Positions 12,530 through 25,741 of a stretch of 64,000 nt of DNA are shown here, in pieces. The DNA is from Gossypium raimondii (lineage: Eukaryota; Streptophyta; Magnoliopsida; Malvales; Malvaceae): positions 41,929,250-41,993,249 of the forward strand of contig NC_068577.1 of NCBI RefSeq assembly GCF_025698545.1, read 5' to 3'. How positions within the stretch are numbered: position 1 is the first letter of the stretch; every line of letters starts with the position of its first letter. A program made the translations under genes and the position numbers. Under the pieces are notes generated by a model, which saw nothing but the letters and a program-made list of their open reading frames with translations, did not search any database and was not told the origin of the DNA.

Positions 12530-13550
12530 TCTTTTATTAAAAAATAGCCATATTAGTTCATATATGTTAGATCAAAGAACTAATTGGTCATTTTGTTAAA
12601 ATTCTATCCAATTTTACTCTTAAATACTAATGTGACTGATGAAGAATCAGTATACTTCATGTGATAATATTTTAAATAATTTGAAATCCTTAAAATAATT
12701 TATAATTATTTAAAATATCACATCTAAAACTAAATAAAGGATTGTCCTTATTCATTTCATCCTCAAGAAAAACATAAAATTATTAAGAATTATAAAAATT
12801 TAAAAGTATTAAAATTATTTAAAACAACAACCATAATGATCCTGAACATCGTCCAAGCTCGAATGAATGGTTTCTAAATTAATTATAGAAAATTATTAAG
12901 AAATATAAAAATATATAAATAACGATTAAAATTTATTTTTTAAATTATAAAATTTATATATATGCACATTTATCATGTTTAAAGAATTCAAATATACTTA
13001 TACATATGTATTTTCTTAATTAAGTTGATATTTTTAGTTAATGAAGTCGATGAGTCTTATTTTGTTATTTTTTAATAACTTTTAAATAATTTTCTATAAT
13101 TATATACAATTATTTAATAATTATTTAAGAAACAACTCCATAATGAATTTTTTGAATAATTTTAAAATTTTATATTTTTATAAATTTTAATAGTTTTAAA
13201 TAATTTTATATAATTTTTTCACAATTAGTTAAAAACCACATTCGAATGAACTTAGATAGAAAAATCACGTTCAAGATAAATTGGACAACTATTTGTCTAG
13301 GTTCATCTTGAATGTGGTTTTTAAATAATTATAAAAATAATTATTTATTTTTGAGTTTTTTTTTAATATTTGCTTATGTGACAAAATGTGTTGCATTAGT
13401 ATGAGGTAAACGTGGCACATCACATATCGTTATCTGGTTGCTCCATTAGTCACATCATCACTAAAAAGTAGAAATATATGAAATTAACAAAATAATTAGT
13501 TTGCTTTTTGATCTAAAGTACATAAACTAACTTGCCTTTTATTTTAATAG
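12530..13550. mobile_element. Inverted-repeat (MITE-like) element, about 1 kb
   Basis: The left arm (about 12,532-12,640, containing TTAGATCAAAGAACTAATTGG and TTTTGTTAAAATT) is matched by the complement of the right arm (about 13,445-13,548, containing TTAGATCAAAAAGCAAACTAA and TTTTGTTAATTTC). The arms run about 100 bases with moderate divergence and end inward at TAATGTGAC / GATGTGAC. The body is very AT-rich with internal dyads (13,227-13,320, 'TCACGTTCAAGATAAATTGG' and its partner 'TCATCTTGAATGTGG') and has no coding capacity. Confidence 0.55.
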
Positions 13551-14265
13551 AGTAGGCAAAATGTAATTTGGCTTCTAGTATAGGGGTCTCCATGATACTT
13601 TTACCTAATCTTACTCATCTTTTAATTCCACATCACTTACATAAAAAAAATTTTAAAAATCCAAATAATCACTTAATAGCACATATGGATGGAATTTTTA
13701 ACAAAATGGCTAATTTGCACTTTTTTTCTAACATACAAGGTCTAACTTGTCTTTTTTTTAGTAAAAGGGGCAAAATGCAATTCGCCTCGTACTACAAGAA
13801 CCTCCATGGTTACTTTTACATGTATATATCTCATATCATTTGTATCCTATTACCATATTAAGTTTTAATTATTTCAAATTCGATTTAAACTTTAAATAAT
13901 AGTGAACTTTGTATTGTAGCCCTTATCCTCACCTTTTTCTCTAAGTCTCTTCCCTCCCTTTTAACCCTAGTTCCATTGTGGCTACTAACATGGTCAGTCT
14001 TGTGCTTGTCATCATCTAATTTTCTTTTACATTTTTCTTTGCCTTTTCATTTGTTGTCTTTGCTTTTAATAAAATAAAGTTCGAACCTTGCCCCCTTTCG
14101 ATTTTTTACCTTTGGTCATTGATTTAAGAGTTTTTCTTCCGATTGCCTTATGGCAATGCTATATAAGCCTGACCATAATTGTTGGTCAGAGCTGTTAGAC
14201 CCGGAGCTAGCCAGGATATCGATTTGAACAAAGACTTTGGACTAGTTGAACCAAGAGCCGATACA
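13551..14265. other. Low-information spacer with a diverged duplication
   Basis: Two blocks near 13,555-13,605 and 13,765-13,820 share 'GGCAAAATGTAATTTGGCT...GGTCTCCATGATACTTTTAC' / 'GGCAAAATGCAATTCGCC...ACCTCCATGGTTACTTTTAC', a degenerate direct repeat about 210 bases apart. The rest is AT-rich with no gene that I can support. Confidence 0.4.
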
Positions 14266-14304
14266 CATCGGTTCAACCAAGCTAAAAAATTGGTTGAACC
14301 GATG
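14266..14304. repeat. Perfect 15-bp inverted repeat
   Basis: CATCGGTTCAACCAA (14,266-14,280) and TTGGTTGAACCGATG (14,290-14,304) are exact reverse complements separated by 9 bases. Related GTTGAACC / GGTTGG words surround it, so it probably belongs to a small dispersed repeat. Confidence 0.8.
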
Positions 14305-14433
14305 AGTAAACCAATTATAATATTTTAAATTTTTATTAAGTTTTTTACTGGTTTATTTAATTAAATTGATTGGAGTGGTTGGATCAACGAATCGATGGCC
14401 ACATTGGTTCGACCATCAGTTTGATTTTAAAAA

Positions 14434-15624
14434 TGTAATACCCACAAATTTTGGTTTCTAAGAAAGGACAAGTATTTTGATGGTGAATTAAGTATTTGGA
14501 GAAAAAAGTATGAATAATGAAATTTAGCAACGATTAAATTACAAATTTCTAAAATTTGAAAGACTAAAAGTGTAAATTTACCATTGGAAAAAGGCGAAAA
14601 TTGAAGAAATATTTTTTATGAATGTGACATAGAGATATATTGATGTGTGGATTTGGAAAATCTCAATATGGACTAAATTGAATAGTGGTGGAAAGTACAA
14701 GGGTTAAAGTGTATTTTTCCATTTTATTAGAAAAGGACCTAAATGAAATTTTACCATTTTAATTGATATTTTTAAACATAATGATGGGATTAAAATTCCT
14801 AGGCTAGTAAAGTGTAAAGTTTAGGGGAAATATAGTAATTAAGGATGAAATTGAAAGAAAAGAAAATGTAAAATTTTCTATATATTATTTTAGCACGGGA
14901 GGAAAGAAATCGGTAGCAATGATAAGGAAAGAAATAAAGAAAGAAAAGAAGGAGAAAAAACAAAGAAAGAAAAGAAAAGAAAAAAAAAAGAGAGAAAAGG
15001 AAATAAAATTTTTCTATGGATTTTCCTTGAGTTCTACCTTAAAACCATAGCCAAATTTCATGTCCTAGAGTGCTATGAAAATATTTTCTATCATGAGAAC
15101 TTCTTAGTTGAAGAAGGACGTGAAGGAAAGCTTGGGAAAGTGAAGAGAAAGTAAAAGATAAAGGTAATATTTGATGATTTTCTTAAGGTTTTCATGTTAT
15201 TTTGATATGAAAACATGAAAAGATTATGTTGGGTACAAGATAATAGTTATGTTTTGTATATGTATGCATGGAGAGAAAGAGAAAGAGGAAAAGATGGAGG
15301 AAAGGTGATCAAAGTAAAGGAAAGCTTTGAATTGAAAAGAGAAATGTTAAATTCATGTGAAGAGAACAAGTAAGTACTTAATTGAATTCAAGCTTGTTTA
15401 TTTTATTTTGAATGTTTGAGTATTTAAAATTTTAATATGAAAAAGAGAGATATGATTATGAACATTGAATTTCGTAATGAATATGTAAATAAAGGTATGT
15501 TAGTAATATGAGAAATGATAAAAGTGATAATTTAGTGATTAGTGAATTTCATGAAACTAAGGATTAAATTATAAAGAGTGAAATTTTATTTATTTTTCAT
15601 AAATTGATAAGTGAATAGATGTAG
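14434..15624 (+). mobile_element. LTR 'Y', left part
   Basis: It starts TGTAATACCCACAAATTTTGG. The matching right part appears to be 41,278-42,898, which ends GGGGTGTTTTA. The flanks AAAAA (14,429-14,433) and GAAAA (42,899-42,903) could be a 5-bp duplication with one change, though poly-A makes that weak. The interior carries AG-rich runs around 14,920-15,000 and repeated 'GGACTAAATT' phrases typical of these LTRs. The right part was displaced by a later LTR starting at 15,625. Confidence 0.45.
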
Positions 15625-16583
15625 TGTAACATCCTTAACATCCTCTGAGATGAGAATAGTGTTATTTCGGGATTTTCTCGTTTTAGAATCTTCAAAGTAA
15701 ATAAAATAGGAAACATGAGTGTTAATAGGGAAGGTAGTTGGATACAGTAAAAAATTAAAAAGACTTTTGAATTGAGAGAAATTGTTTTGAAGTATTGACT
15801 AAATCATAATAGTGTGAAAAGTGTTGGGGCAAAAGTGTGAGACTTAAAAATAAGAATGATTAAATTGAAGTGAAGTGAAGTGAAAGGAAAAGAGAAAGGA
15901 TTAGAAGTGCAATTTAACCAAAAGTGTTATGAATCGTGGATGAGATTGAAATTAATTGTGGGCCATTAGATGTATATAATGATGTTAAGATTTTTTTTAG
16001 TTAAATATTATTAATAATTTAAAATGTTAACTCAAATAAATTTTTATTTTAGAAACATGTAGAAATTTTCTCCATCATCATCCATTTTCATGTCACCCTC
16101 CATCTCCCTTTTGAGTCAATTTTCATTTTGTTTCATTTTAGTCCTTTCTACCATTTGCAAATATTTCAAACTTAAAAACTTCAAATTCTTCCATGGATTC
16201 TTAGTGAAATCAATAGAGCAACTTCATAGCAAGATTAATTTCTTGTAAAGTTAACTAATGCTCATATTGGAGGAGAGAGAAAAGGGAACTTAGGTTTTTG
16301 GGTAAAAGTTCAAGGTGGGGATGATAAGATTTCTTCAAGAATTTCATGCTTATTTCATTAAAAGTGAATGGAAATGATATGTGATTATTGTTTTTATATT
16401 AAATTTTGTATATATGTGATATGTTAATAAATAGAAAGAGAGAAGAGGTGATCAACAAGGTCTTAATCAGAGGAAAGAAGTAGCAAAAGAGTGAAGAAAG
16501 AAGAAATAAGCTCATCCAAGCACTTGTGATCTGTCGTAATTTGATATGTCAAATTAGGCTTCCCCGTTATACTTAAGGAGCTT
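15625..16583 (+). mobile_element. LTR 'X', first part
   Basis: It starts TGTAACATCCTTAACATCC inside LTR Y. Its continuation is probably 26,314-28,909 and 40,801-41,277 (ending GATGTTACA). The four bases before it (GTAG) and after 41,277 (ATAG) are similar but not a clean duplication. A GA-rich stretch at 16,430-16,510 parallels the one at 15,265-15,370 in LTR Y, consistent with related families. Confidence 0.45.
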
Positions 16584-16850
16584 TGTAACACCCTTTAGCC
16601 GGTTCGGTTGCCGGACTCGAGCTATAGGATGCTATAGTAAATAACAAAATAAATCACATTTATAAACATTTTTAAACTTAAAGAAAATAGAAAACATTTC
16701 ATACATTCATATTTTAAACCATTCACAATAAAAAAATGAGTCCCTCTTAAGTCAACTCGGAAACAAATCAGGACTTAATTGAAAACTTAATAAAAAGTAT
16801 GGAAACTCTGCAAATAGTTGTGTGATAAGCTGTAACCGTGTGAAGAAGGA

Positions 16851-17110
16851 GCCGCACGGTCGTGCGGCCAAACCGTGTAACTCACTAAGGCCATGTGGGC
16901 CAAAATGCAAAAACTCAACAAAAGTCACAAGGCTGTGTGCCTAGGCCATGTAACAAGTTGGAATCATGTGCAAACTAAGTGACTACATCTACAAGACTCA
17001 CACAGGCGTATGGCCAGCCCGTGTGACAATTGCTAAATGTGTGGATCATAAGCTAACTAACCCCAGTGGTCACATAGCCGTGTCACCAGCTCGTGTGGAG
17101 ACACGCGGCT
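16851..17110. repeat. Block of CACGGCCGTG-type short hairpins
   Basis: GCCGCACG-GT-CGTGCGGC (16,851-16,868) is a perfect 8-bp inverted repeat. It is followed by looser dyads built from GTGTGGCC / GGCCATGTG / TCACACAGGC...GCCCGTGTGA words up to about 17,110. The block is GC-rich in an AT-rich LTR, and lies near the 3' end of the minus-strand LTR. Confidence 0.7.
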
Positions 17111-17388
17111 GTTTACCAAGCCATGTGCAATGAAAATGTGCATTTTAAAACAATTTACTAGTTCAATCATACCAAAACCTATACCAATGATAATACCCAA
17201 TATTGCACTTAATCAAAACATGCTAAAACACACCTATACCATTGTCTTAAACAACTAACCAATGTGCCTCAATGGCACCATATCACAACAAAAAACTTTA
17301 ACCTAATGCACATAATTTTTGTGCCAAAACCTAGCATTAAAAATGTACCAATTCAACATATCAAATTGTAACATTCAAGCCTCTCAAA

Positions 17389-18603
17389 TAGGGGTGAGCA
17401 TTCGATCGAATCGAATCGAAAATTTTCGAGTTAATTGAGTTTTCGAATCTCATTTTATCATCCTAACTTTATTTGAAGTTTTCTCGAATCGAGTCGAGTG
17501 AGATGGAATTCGAATCGAATCGAATCGAATATATTTGTTCGAGTTAAATTTTAAAAAATAATTTTGGGTCCTTGTAACCATTGTCACCCATCGTAATAAA
17601 ATTTGTCCACATTAATCAAATTTTTTATTAACTTTCATCACTTCATAATTTATTTATTAATTTTTTTATATATTGGTTAGCTTTTTTGCTTGCTTAGTTG
17701 TTTCAATTATCTTGATTCTTGTCACTATGTATTTTAGAATTAAAAATATATTAAACGTAAAAATATGATTTTTTAATAAAAGTTATTTTAAAAATAAAAT
17801 GTGAAATTGATACCAATATAAAATTTTAACACGAATATTTTATGGCATAATTAATTATTCAATTTTAATATAAATATTCAATATGACTAAACAATTCAAT
17901 AATATAAATAATATAAAATGTGAAATTTAATTTAATAATATAAATAGTAGATATAAATAAAATTATTTCTATTTATGTTTAGTGATATTTTTGGATAATT
18001 TTGATTTTTATTTGAGAGTAAAGGGTGAGAAGTAAAAGTTTAGGGAAAAATAAAAGCTTTGGGGAATAAAAGTTTGAGGGAAAGTAAATAGGGGAGTAAA
18101 ATTTTGGAGGAAAATATTAAAAAAAATTGGAGGGGGTTTGGGATAGATGGGAGGTAGGATGGGAAGGAATAAAAGTTTTAGGGAAAAGTGGGAGGAGTAA
18201 AATTTTGGGGAAAATAAAAGGTTTTGAGGGTTTTGGGAGTAAAATTTTGAGAAAAATAAATGGGAGAGTAAAATTTTGGTGGAAATGGATTTTGGGTAGA
18301 TTGGGGGTTGGGAGGAGTAAAAGTTTTGGGGGAAAGTGGGAAGGAGTAAAAGTTTTGAGGGAAAAGTAAAAAGGTTTGGGAGTTTGGGGTAAAAATGTAA
18401 AATATTATAGTTTGATATTCAAATTATTCGAATTATTCGAGTTATTCGAATTCAAAAACTCAACTCGATTCGAACTCGAAATTCGAAAAAAAAATTTGAG
18501 TTAATTCGAATAACTCGATTAACTCGCATAACTCGATTCGTTTAACTCGAAACTCGAATTTTTTTCGATTTTTTTGAGTCGAATCGAGTTTTGCTCACCC
18601 CTA
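17389..18603. mobile_element. Non-autonomous hAT-type DNA transposon
   Basis: It has terminal inverted repeats TAGGGGTGAGCA (17,389-17,400) and TGCTCACCCCTA (18,592-18,603) and a perfect 8-bp target duplication CTCTCAAA (17,381-17,388 and 18,604-18,611). The TIR start and the 8-bp duplication fit the hAT superfamily. Subterminal regions at both ends are packed with TCGAAT/TTCGAG words (17,402-17,545 and 18,425-18,590), as expected for transposase binding sites. The middle (18,000-18,390) is a G/A-rich degenerate repeat of 'GGGAGTAAAATTTTGG'. It encodes no transposase; the open frame at 18,127-18,369 only translates the G/A repeat. Confidence 0.9.
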
Positions 18604-20067
18604 CTCTCAAATACTAACCAACATAATAATCATCCACAATTCAAACGTCCATTTCATTCTAGCCATTTTTACTTCATTCATACTACCACATCAATGCATA
18701 TTCATATATCATACCATTACCATTTCAAAGTGTCAAGACTTATCCATTTGAACATGATCAAAGTACCACATAACACATACATTTACATGCTTAACTAGCC
18801 CGAATTCACAACAAAAGAACCAACTCAAAAACATCAAGTCCTACACATATACATCTATCCATTTACATTTATTTACATGCCACTTATAACCTAGCCAAAA
18901 TTATCAAAAGTCTATCAAGTAATTAGGTGGATAGTGTAAGCTCCGATGGGGATCAAACTGATAGCACAATTTTTGAAAATCTACAAGAAAGAAAACAGGA
19001 AAAAGGTAAGCATCATTAATGCTTAGTAAGTTTGTACCAAAAATTAACTCAACTTACCCGACATTAACATAACTTAAAATTGAACATATATTTATGAATA
19101 CAAAACATGGTATTCCTCGACTCACTATGCAATTCTACCATCCAATAAAGTTAGTTCACTTTCACAAAATTAAACATAGTACAATATCCATGCCATTATA
19201 TCATATTCATATTAATCATGCTTGATTCATGTAACAACATTTGTTTCATAATTAAACCATTCTACCATTTCCATTTCATAAACTTTGTTTTCACCCGAAG
19301 AACTATAGCGAAATAACCACGGATAGTCTGGATAAAGTTGCTCACATAAGCTATGAATATAGGCCTGCTCACACAGGTTAGGTTAATAACTTTACGATGT
19401 TTCTCACACGAGTTGTGAAAGATCCGCAACACATGTTGGACCTTAGCCATTGGTAAAACATCCAAGACCAACACTCAGTACCTTATACACCCTTATGACA
19501 AGTCATTTGTATCTTAGTTGTTCACTAAGTTCGTACGAGCTTCAGTTCATATTCATGTCACTTAAATCCTTTGAAAATCATCATTTACATATAATTCAAC
19601 CATATACATTCTTGTATTCATTCATAGTCATCAACTATACCTTCCTTTACAATTTAGTATTTATAATACCCAAAATCATTATTCCATAGCAATTCAATTT
19701 CAAGCAATATATTGCCATACCACAAAGACAAGTATAAATCAGAATAAGTGTTATATGAACTTACCTAACCAAAAATGACAACAAATACGATGCCAAAGAC
19801 TATTTTTCAAGTTTTCCATTTTCACATTTATCTTCCGGTTGTTTTAAATCTTGATCTGTATAATGATTCATTTCAAAATTTCAATTCCAAATGCCTTAAA
19901 ACCTCTTATATTATGCATATAACAACTATATTCCATTTTCACAATTTCCTAAAGTTTTTCAATTTATTTAATGTAGCCCTTAAAACTAAAACAACTATAA
20001 CTTACTCATTTAAACCCCAATTTTTATTTTTTTCAATCTTATATTCAAAAAACTCTCAAGTATCTAT

Positions 20068-22413
20068 TGTTGGAAAAATGGGTTTAGAAAACGTAGCGAA
20101 AATAAAATTAGAGAAAAACTAGAGTTTTCAAAAATTTTCTAGAAAAAGATCTTGATTGTGATATCTAAAGTAATAAATACTTAATAAAATTTTTACTTTT
20201 TCAATTCGTCTAGGATGATTGCTTCGACCGAATAATCTTCTCCGCTATCCTCAAGCTCATGTCTACCGAGTGTAAGCTCGCTTCGAATCAAAAAAGTTTC
20301 ACAAAAAATTACCAATTGGGTAATTTTGTAATTTCATTAAACTTTTGGGTCAAGTTATAAATAAAAAATCTCTAGAAATTTTCTGGAATTATCTCTTCAC
20401 AGAATTTTCTCTCTACAACTTTCTCTAGAATTCAAGTGTGTGATAATAATGACCAAAGGCTCTCTTTATATAAGGAGAATTTAGAGAGTTCAACTATGAT
20501 TAAACTTAATCACTTTAGTATTAAATTAATATAATATTTATCAAGATAAATATTAGATTAAATTTAATATTAAATCTTATTAAAATAATAAAATGTTTAT
20601 CTACAAGATAAACATTAAATTTAATTTAATATTAAGACAATCACTTTAATATTAAATTAATAAAATACTATTAAGATAAATATTAAAATAAATTTAATAT
20701 TAAACTATTAAAATATTATTATTTTTGGAATAGTTAATCTGAAATCAAATTCTTTGGTAGAGTTCCGGTAAGAGTATAGCTCTTCCACTGCTCAACCACC
20801 GATGACCCATCGCCGTTGGCCACCAGGATGCCACCGCCGACATCGCCGTGTCCGGTGATGCAGATGTGACACCCTTATGGCACCTCGAGCTAGTTCGGCT
20901 ACTGTAGGTTTGGTCTAGGTCAATGATGACCTGACCGACCCGGTCTAGCCACCGGTTGAACCGTCGACCCGGTTTGACCAGTTTTTTAGGTATTGGTCTT
21001 GATTTTGGGCTCCTAAGCCTAATTTACGATATCAAGTCCAATTTTCAAGTTCAATTACTCGTTGGGCCAATTGTTTGACTTGAAAATTAATTTCCAAAAA
21101 TATTATATTAATTTTAATTAATTTGATTACTTTAATTTTACTTGATCAAAATTAATTTTTTCAGAAATCACTTAGATTTTCCAAATTAATTTTTCAAGAA
21201 AATTCTTTAATCAAATTCTCTAGTTGAATAATTCTTACGACCACATACTTTAATTCCATATCAAATAAATCGACTCAATTAAATTATTTCTAAAGTCATA
21301 TAATTTTCTTCCGATTCAAATGTAGTTCGATCGAGCTTTTGTTGAGCTAGTGGAGGGACTAATCAGACGTATACAATTAGGCTCTAATTATTGCAATTAT
21401 GTCCAAAAGTATCATTCTGATAATTCGCAATTACTTAAACATGGAGTCAGTCCATAAGAAGTACCACGATTGAAAACTCATTATTATATACTCTTTACGA
21501 AAGCAATTCATCCAACTACTTTGTCCAATGACCTCGTCATGTGTGTTACCCTCATATGATATCCTTGATTCCTTTTAGTTAAATTCGTTCACTCAATACA
21601 ATCCTATTTTATCTCATTGTCACCATTGTGTCTTCTTAATGATTAATATGATCACTGTCAACAAATGACTGTGATAAATTGCTCGTTCGAGATCAAGCAA
21701 CCCGTGGCCACGTTTCATACACACAATGCCAATGAGAGGATATCATTAACTCTTTAATTAAGCTATGAATTCCATTGTTGCTAGTAAAGCCATGTCATAC
21801 ACAAGTCATGTACCCAACATACTGGCTATAGGCTCGATCATCTTTAGAGCATAAGCCTCCACTTATATCAAAGCACATGAGTTGCATACTATGGTTAGTG
21901 ACTAACTCAGGATTTAGGTAAATCACACAATGAATGGCATAAGTGAATTAATTCACAAACAGATTCAGAATTAATTCATCTTGGGTCTAGTCCAATCATT
22001 CTACTAATGAATACATCTATGTCTCTACTTGTGGAGTCAACTGTTTCGATAGCCAAGACTAGCCATCTCTCTAATTAGAATTGCAGATGACATAATAATC
22101 CTGCTCAGTATTTGAATCAAATACTTTGATTCTTTTATGGGATTACGGACTCATTTAGATTATCTATTAAATTAAGTTGTCTTTCTCGCAATGCAAACGT
22201 TCTTACAATGCCACTTATGTTTAGTTTGAACTTTAAACAATCAATGGGCTAATATTTGCTTGTCACAATTTCGCTATGCATGCAAAATATAAAATATAGA
22301 AAATACAAAAGACATAATAGTGAAATGTGAAATTAACTTTATTTATTTATTCATCATTCAAATAAATAGAAAACAATTATATGTTTACTACAATATGGAC
22401 ACATTTCCCAACA
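20068..22413 (+). mobile_element. Solo LTR, TGTTGG...CCAACA family
   Basis: It starts TGTTGGAAAAATGGG and ends ACATTTCCCAACA, with a perfect TCTAT duplication on both sides (20,063-20,067 and 22,414-22,418). A TATA box (TTTATATAAGG, about 20,464-20,474) supports plus orientation. A GC-rich patch at 20,765-20,990 with CCACCG/CCGGT words stands out. There is no internal coding region, so it is a 2,346-base solo LTR. The same family supplies the split copy at 4,590-9,735. Superfamily not determined. Confidence 0.82.
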
Positions 22414-22598
22414 TCTATATTTACATAAATTTTATGCTAGACTCAATACATTTTCATTTTAGTCCCTACATTCAAAATTGGCAAATTTCACTTTACGAAG
22501 TAATCTTATTCCATAACAAAGCTTCAAAATCTACCATTTGACAACCAAAAAGCTTCAAAAACATCCATTGCAACTTTCAAAATCTTTAACAATTTTAC

Positions 22599-25500
22599 TG
22601 TAACAGCCCAATTTTGACCCTAATCGGAATAGTGGTTTCGGGACCACAAATCCGAGTCTGAAAAATATTTTAATATTATTTTGTGTGTTTATGATGTGTG
22701 AATTTAAATGTGTGAAAGTTTCGTAAATTAATTTTGTTGTTTGGGTGTAGATTTAATAAAAAAGGGCTTAATCGCGTAAAATGAAAATTTGATGGTTAAA
22801 TAAGAAAGTGCCTAATTATTGTTGTCTTTATAATTTGGAGGCCTTATGTTGAAATTTAGCCAATACTATAAGTAGTGGACGGCATATTGTTTTAATATAT
22901 GGTTTTTATACATTAAAAATAAAAAAATGATAATATTATAATATATGTTATAATAATAATAGTGATAATAACAAAGCCATTATCATATCATCTTTCTTCA
23001 CTTTTGAAACTAGATAAAGAATAAAATATAAAAGCTTGGCTAGGGTTCGACCATTGTTGAACTAGATTGAGGTTAGTCTTTTGTTCGGTTTTTGATAATT
23101 TTTACGTTTTTGAGATCGTTGCTTTGTGTTCTTTAAAACCCATGTTTAAATTTTGTGAATTGATGATGATTTTGAAATGTACCATTGATGAATGTTTGAG
23201 TTTTATGATGTTAGCTGAGGAAATATGAAATATATGTGTTAGATTAGCATGTTTTGTCCTTGAATTGTTGATGAATTTGAGTAATTAGGGTTAAGTTGTA
23301 AAAATAAAATTTTTTAAGGGCTAAAATGTGAAATAAATGAAATGTGTGGGTTTGTATGGATACTAGGAATATTCGGCCCTTAAGGAGTGTAGTCAAATTT
23401 TGTGTATTTTGTGTTTTGAGCAAAAAGGACTAAATTGTGAGAATGTGAAATATTAGGGGTAAAAATGTAATTTGCCCATTTATGTGTTCTTAGACTAAAT
23501 TGAATGAAAATATGTTTAAATGAGATTTATTTGAATATGTTTAGATCAAGAAACCAAGAAATCGGATTTAGATCGGGGGAAATCAAAGGTAGTTGAGTAG
23601 CCGATCTATTTGTCAACGACATCCGAGGTAAGTTATTAAGCATACATATTTGTGTCGTTTTAAATTATCTTAACATCTACGAAATTATGCTGAATTGAAT
23701 TGATATATATGTAGTGATACGATTTTTGAAATATGACGTATTGAGTTGTTGACCCCCAACACTAAGTGTGCGAGTATAAAAATAAATGATAATGAGATTA
23801 GCACTAAGTGTGCGAGTTTAATTGAAATGCACTAAGTGTGCGAGTATAATGGTAAAGCACTAAGTGTGCGAGTGTGATTATTAAGCACTAAGTGTGCGTA
23901 CTTATTAAATATTTTCGAAAGATTATTAATATCGAGTATTTGACTTATCGAGAAATCATGAGTAACAAAGTGAGTAATAATTATTTTGATGGTATTCAAG
24001 ATTAATTTTTGTATGTATCAAACCTAGGTGGTGATTATAATTGGAGTTATATTTATTTAAGATGATTCATTATATTTTATGATAATAAAATGTATAAGGT
24101 ACTTGGCCTTGTACTTAAATTTGAAGAAATGCTTATAGTTGAGTATTTATATTGATTTTGTTAAATCATAGTATGAAGTGAATAATTATATTATGCTATG
24201 GGAAGATTAAAGGTAAGATGATTTAGAAGTATGAATTGGTTATATATTATTCTAGATATCAAGTTAAATTGTAGAGTTATTTGCTTGTAACTTACTAAGC
24301 TAAATTAGCTTACAATGTGTTGGATTATTGTTTCGATGTATAGATTTTGGAGATCGCTACGTGTTCGGGTATCGTCAGCTAAGCTCATCACACTATCGGT
24401 GTCTCCTTTTGGTATTTTGCTAAATTGTTTTCAAATATATGGCATGTATAGCTTAGTTAAAATGGTGATTTTGAAATCAATGTGTATGTGTAATTAAAAG
24501 TCGTGTAAAATGGCTTATCTCTTTTTGTTTTGAATTTGGTATTAACGAATATGCTTTAATGGTCTAATTCCCATGCTTAAATTCGGTTTAATTAAAATGG
24601 CTTGATCATTATGTTTAAACTTAGTTTTATATATTCTAGGCTGAATGTTCAATGTGTTTGGTTTCAATGATTCGACCATGGTATAAGTCTATTTGTATAA
24701 ATGATAATTAGTATGATTGGTAACTTGATTTTATGTCTTGATTGGTTACATCATGAATAATTCATGAATTAGTTTGTATTAGTAAGTTTAAAACATAGAA
24801 AAAATGCTTGTAAGTTTTTACTAAATAATTCGCTAAAGAGTATGAAAGAACATAATGTATATTTGATCATGATCTAACCTTAATTTGAAGTGGTGTTTAT
24901 CTTGTAAATTGGTTAAGGGATGAGTTTGGTTGTGCTATGATATTGAATTGATGGATATGTATGTTTTGTATTAAGAATTGGTGTGGAAAGAATAGATGAT
25001 ATACATAAATGTTGGTCATGATAGGTTAATTGAAATTATATATGTATTTTCATATACGCATATGTCATAATGGCAATTGTAATGAGTTGGTTGAATAAAT
25101 ACATGTTGGCATGATAATTAGATTTACTTATATGTTAATAAATTTAGGTGAAATGTTAATTATCTGTAGATGGAATGATAGTTTATTTTGATTATTCGTT
25201 ACTGAAATAAAATATGTTTATTAGGTCTTATGAGTTGCACCAAAGTTGCTTATATACTTGATTAATGAATGATAAACAATGGGTTTATGATGTATTAGAT
25301 TGTATGTTGACTATATAGGTTCGGCTATGATGAAATATTACTATGCTTGAATTTATATTGAATTATTTAATGGTATAAGATGGTTCGGTTGGTTAATATA
25401 CGCAAGTATTGAAGTAAAATAATTGATATTCAATTTATGATATATATGTTTTGATTTATATTTTATATATATATACTATATAATGTTATATGTTGGGATG

Positions 25501-25741
25501 CGTTTTAAGTATATAGATGCCATTAATGTTAAATCATGTGGTTCGAACATCTTTATGCCTTAAGCACTTGTAATATGTTTTATTGCACATCGTTAAATTG
25601 ATTATGTGATCCATATATATATATATATATATGAGTTTGCTTAGTGCTTGAATTTAAATAAATGTCTGTTTTGATCTGTGCTATGTTTGATAATGCATCA
25701 TAACCCTAATTCGGCAACGGATACGGGTTAGGGGTGTTACA
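22599..25741 (+). mobile_element. Solo LTR related to 5,081-8,161
   Basis: It starts TGTAACAGCCCAATTTTGACC and ends GGGTTAGGGGTGTTACA. The flanks are TTTAC (22,594-22,598) and TTTAT (25,742-25,746), a 5-bp duplication with one change. The order of internal phrases follows the solo LTR at 5,081-8,161 ('GGGCTTAATCGCGTAAAAT', 'TTTTTACGTTTTTGAGATCG', 'GATCAAGAA-CCAA-GAAAT'), with substantial divergence. It has no internal genes. The short open frame at 24,315-24,497 is not a gene. Confidence 0.78.
23759..23900 (+). repeat. Five-copy GCACTAAGTGTGCGAG repeat
   Basis: The core CACTAAGTGTGCG appears five times with spacings of about 25-45 bases, joined by AT-rich linkers. Each contains CAC-TAA-GTG, a small dyad. 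It occupies the same relative LTR zone as the 42-bp array at 7,015-7,172. Confidence 0.75.

Noticed and set aside
18127..18369. Gly/Lys/Trp-rich open frame
   Set aside because: It only translates the G/A-rich internal repeat of the hAT-type element.
19775..20122. 115-residue open frame as a gene
   Set aside because: It crosses the junction at 20,068 between two LTRs with an exact target duplication, and the translation is Phe/Leu/Asn-rich low complexity.
23759..23900. Regularly repeated CACTAAGTGTGCG units as a CRISPR-like array
   Set aside because: This is plant nuclear DNA. The repeats are short, the linkers are AT-rich and irregular, and they sit inside a solo LTR.
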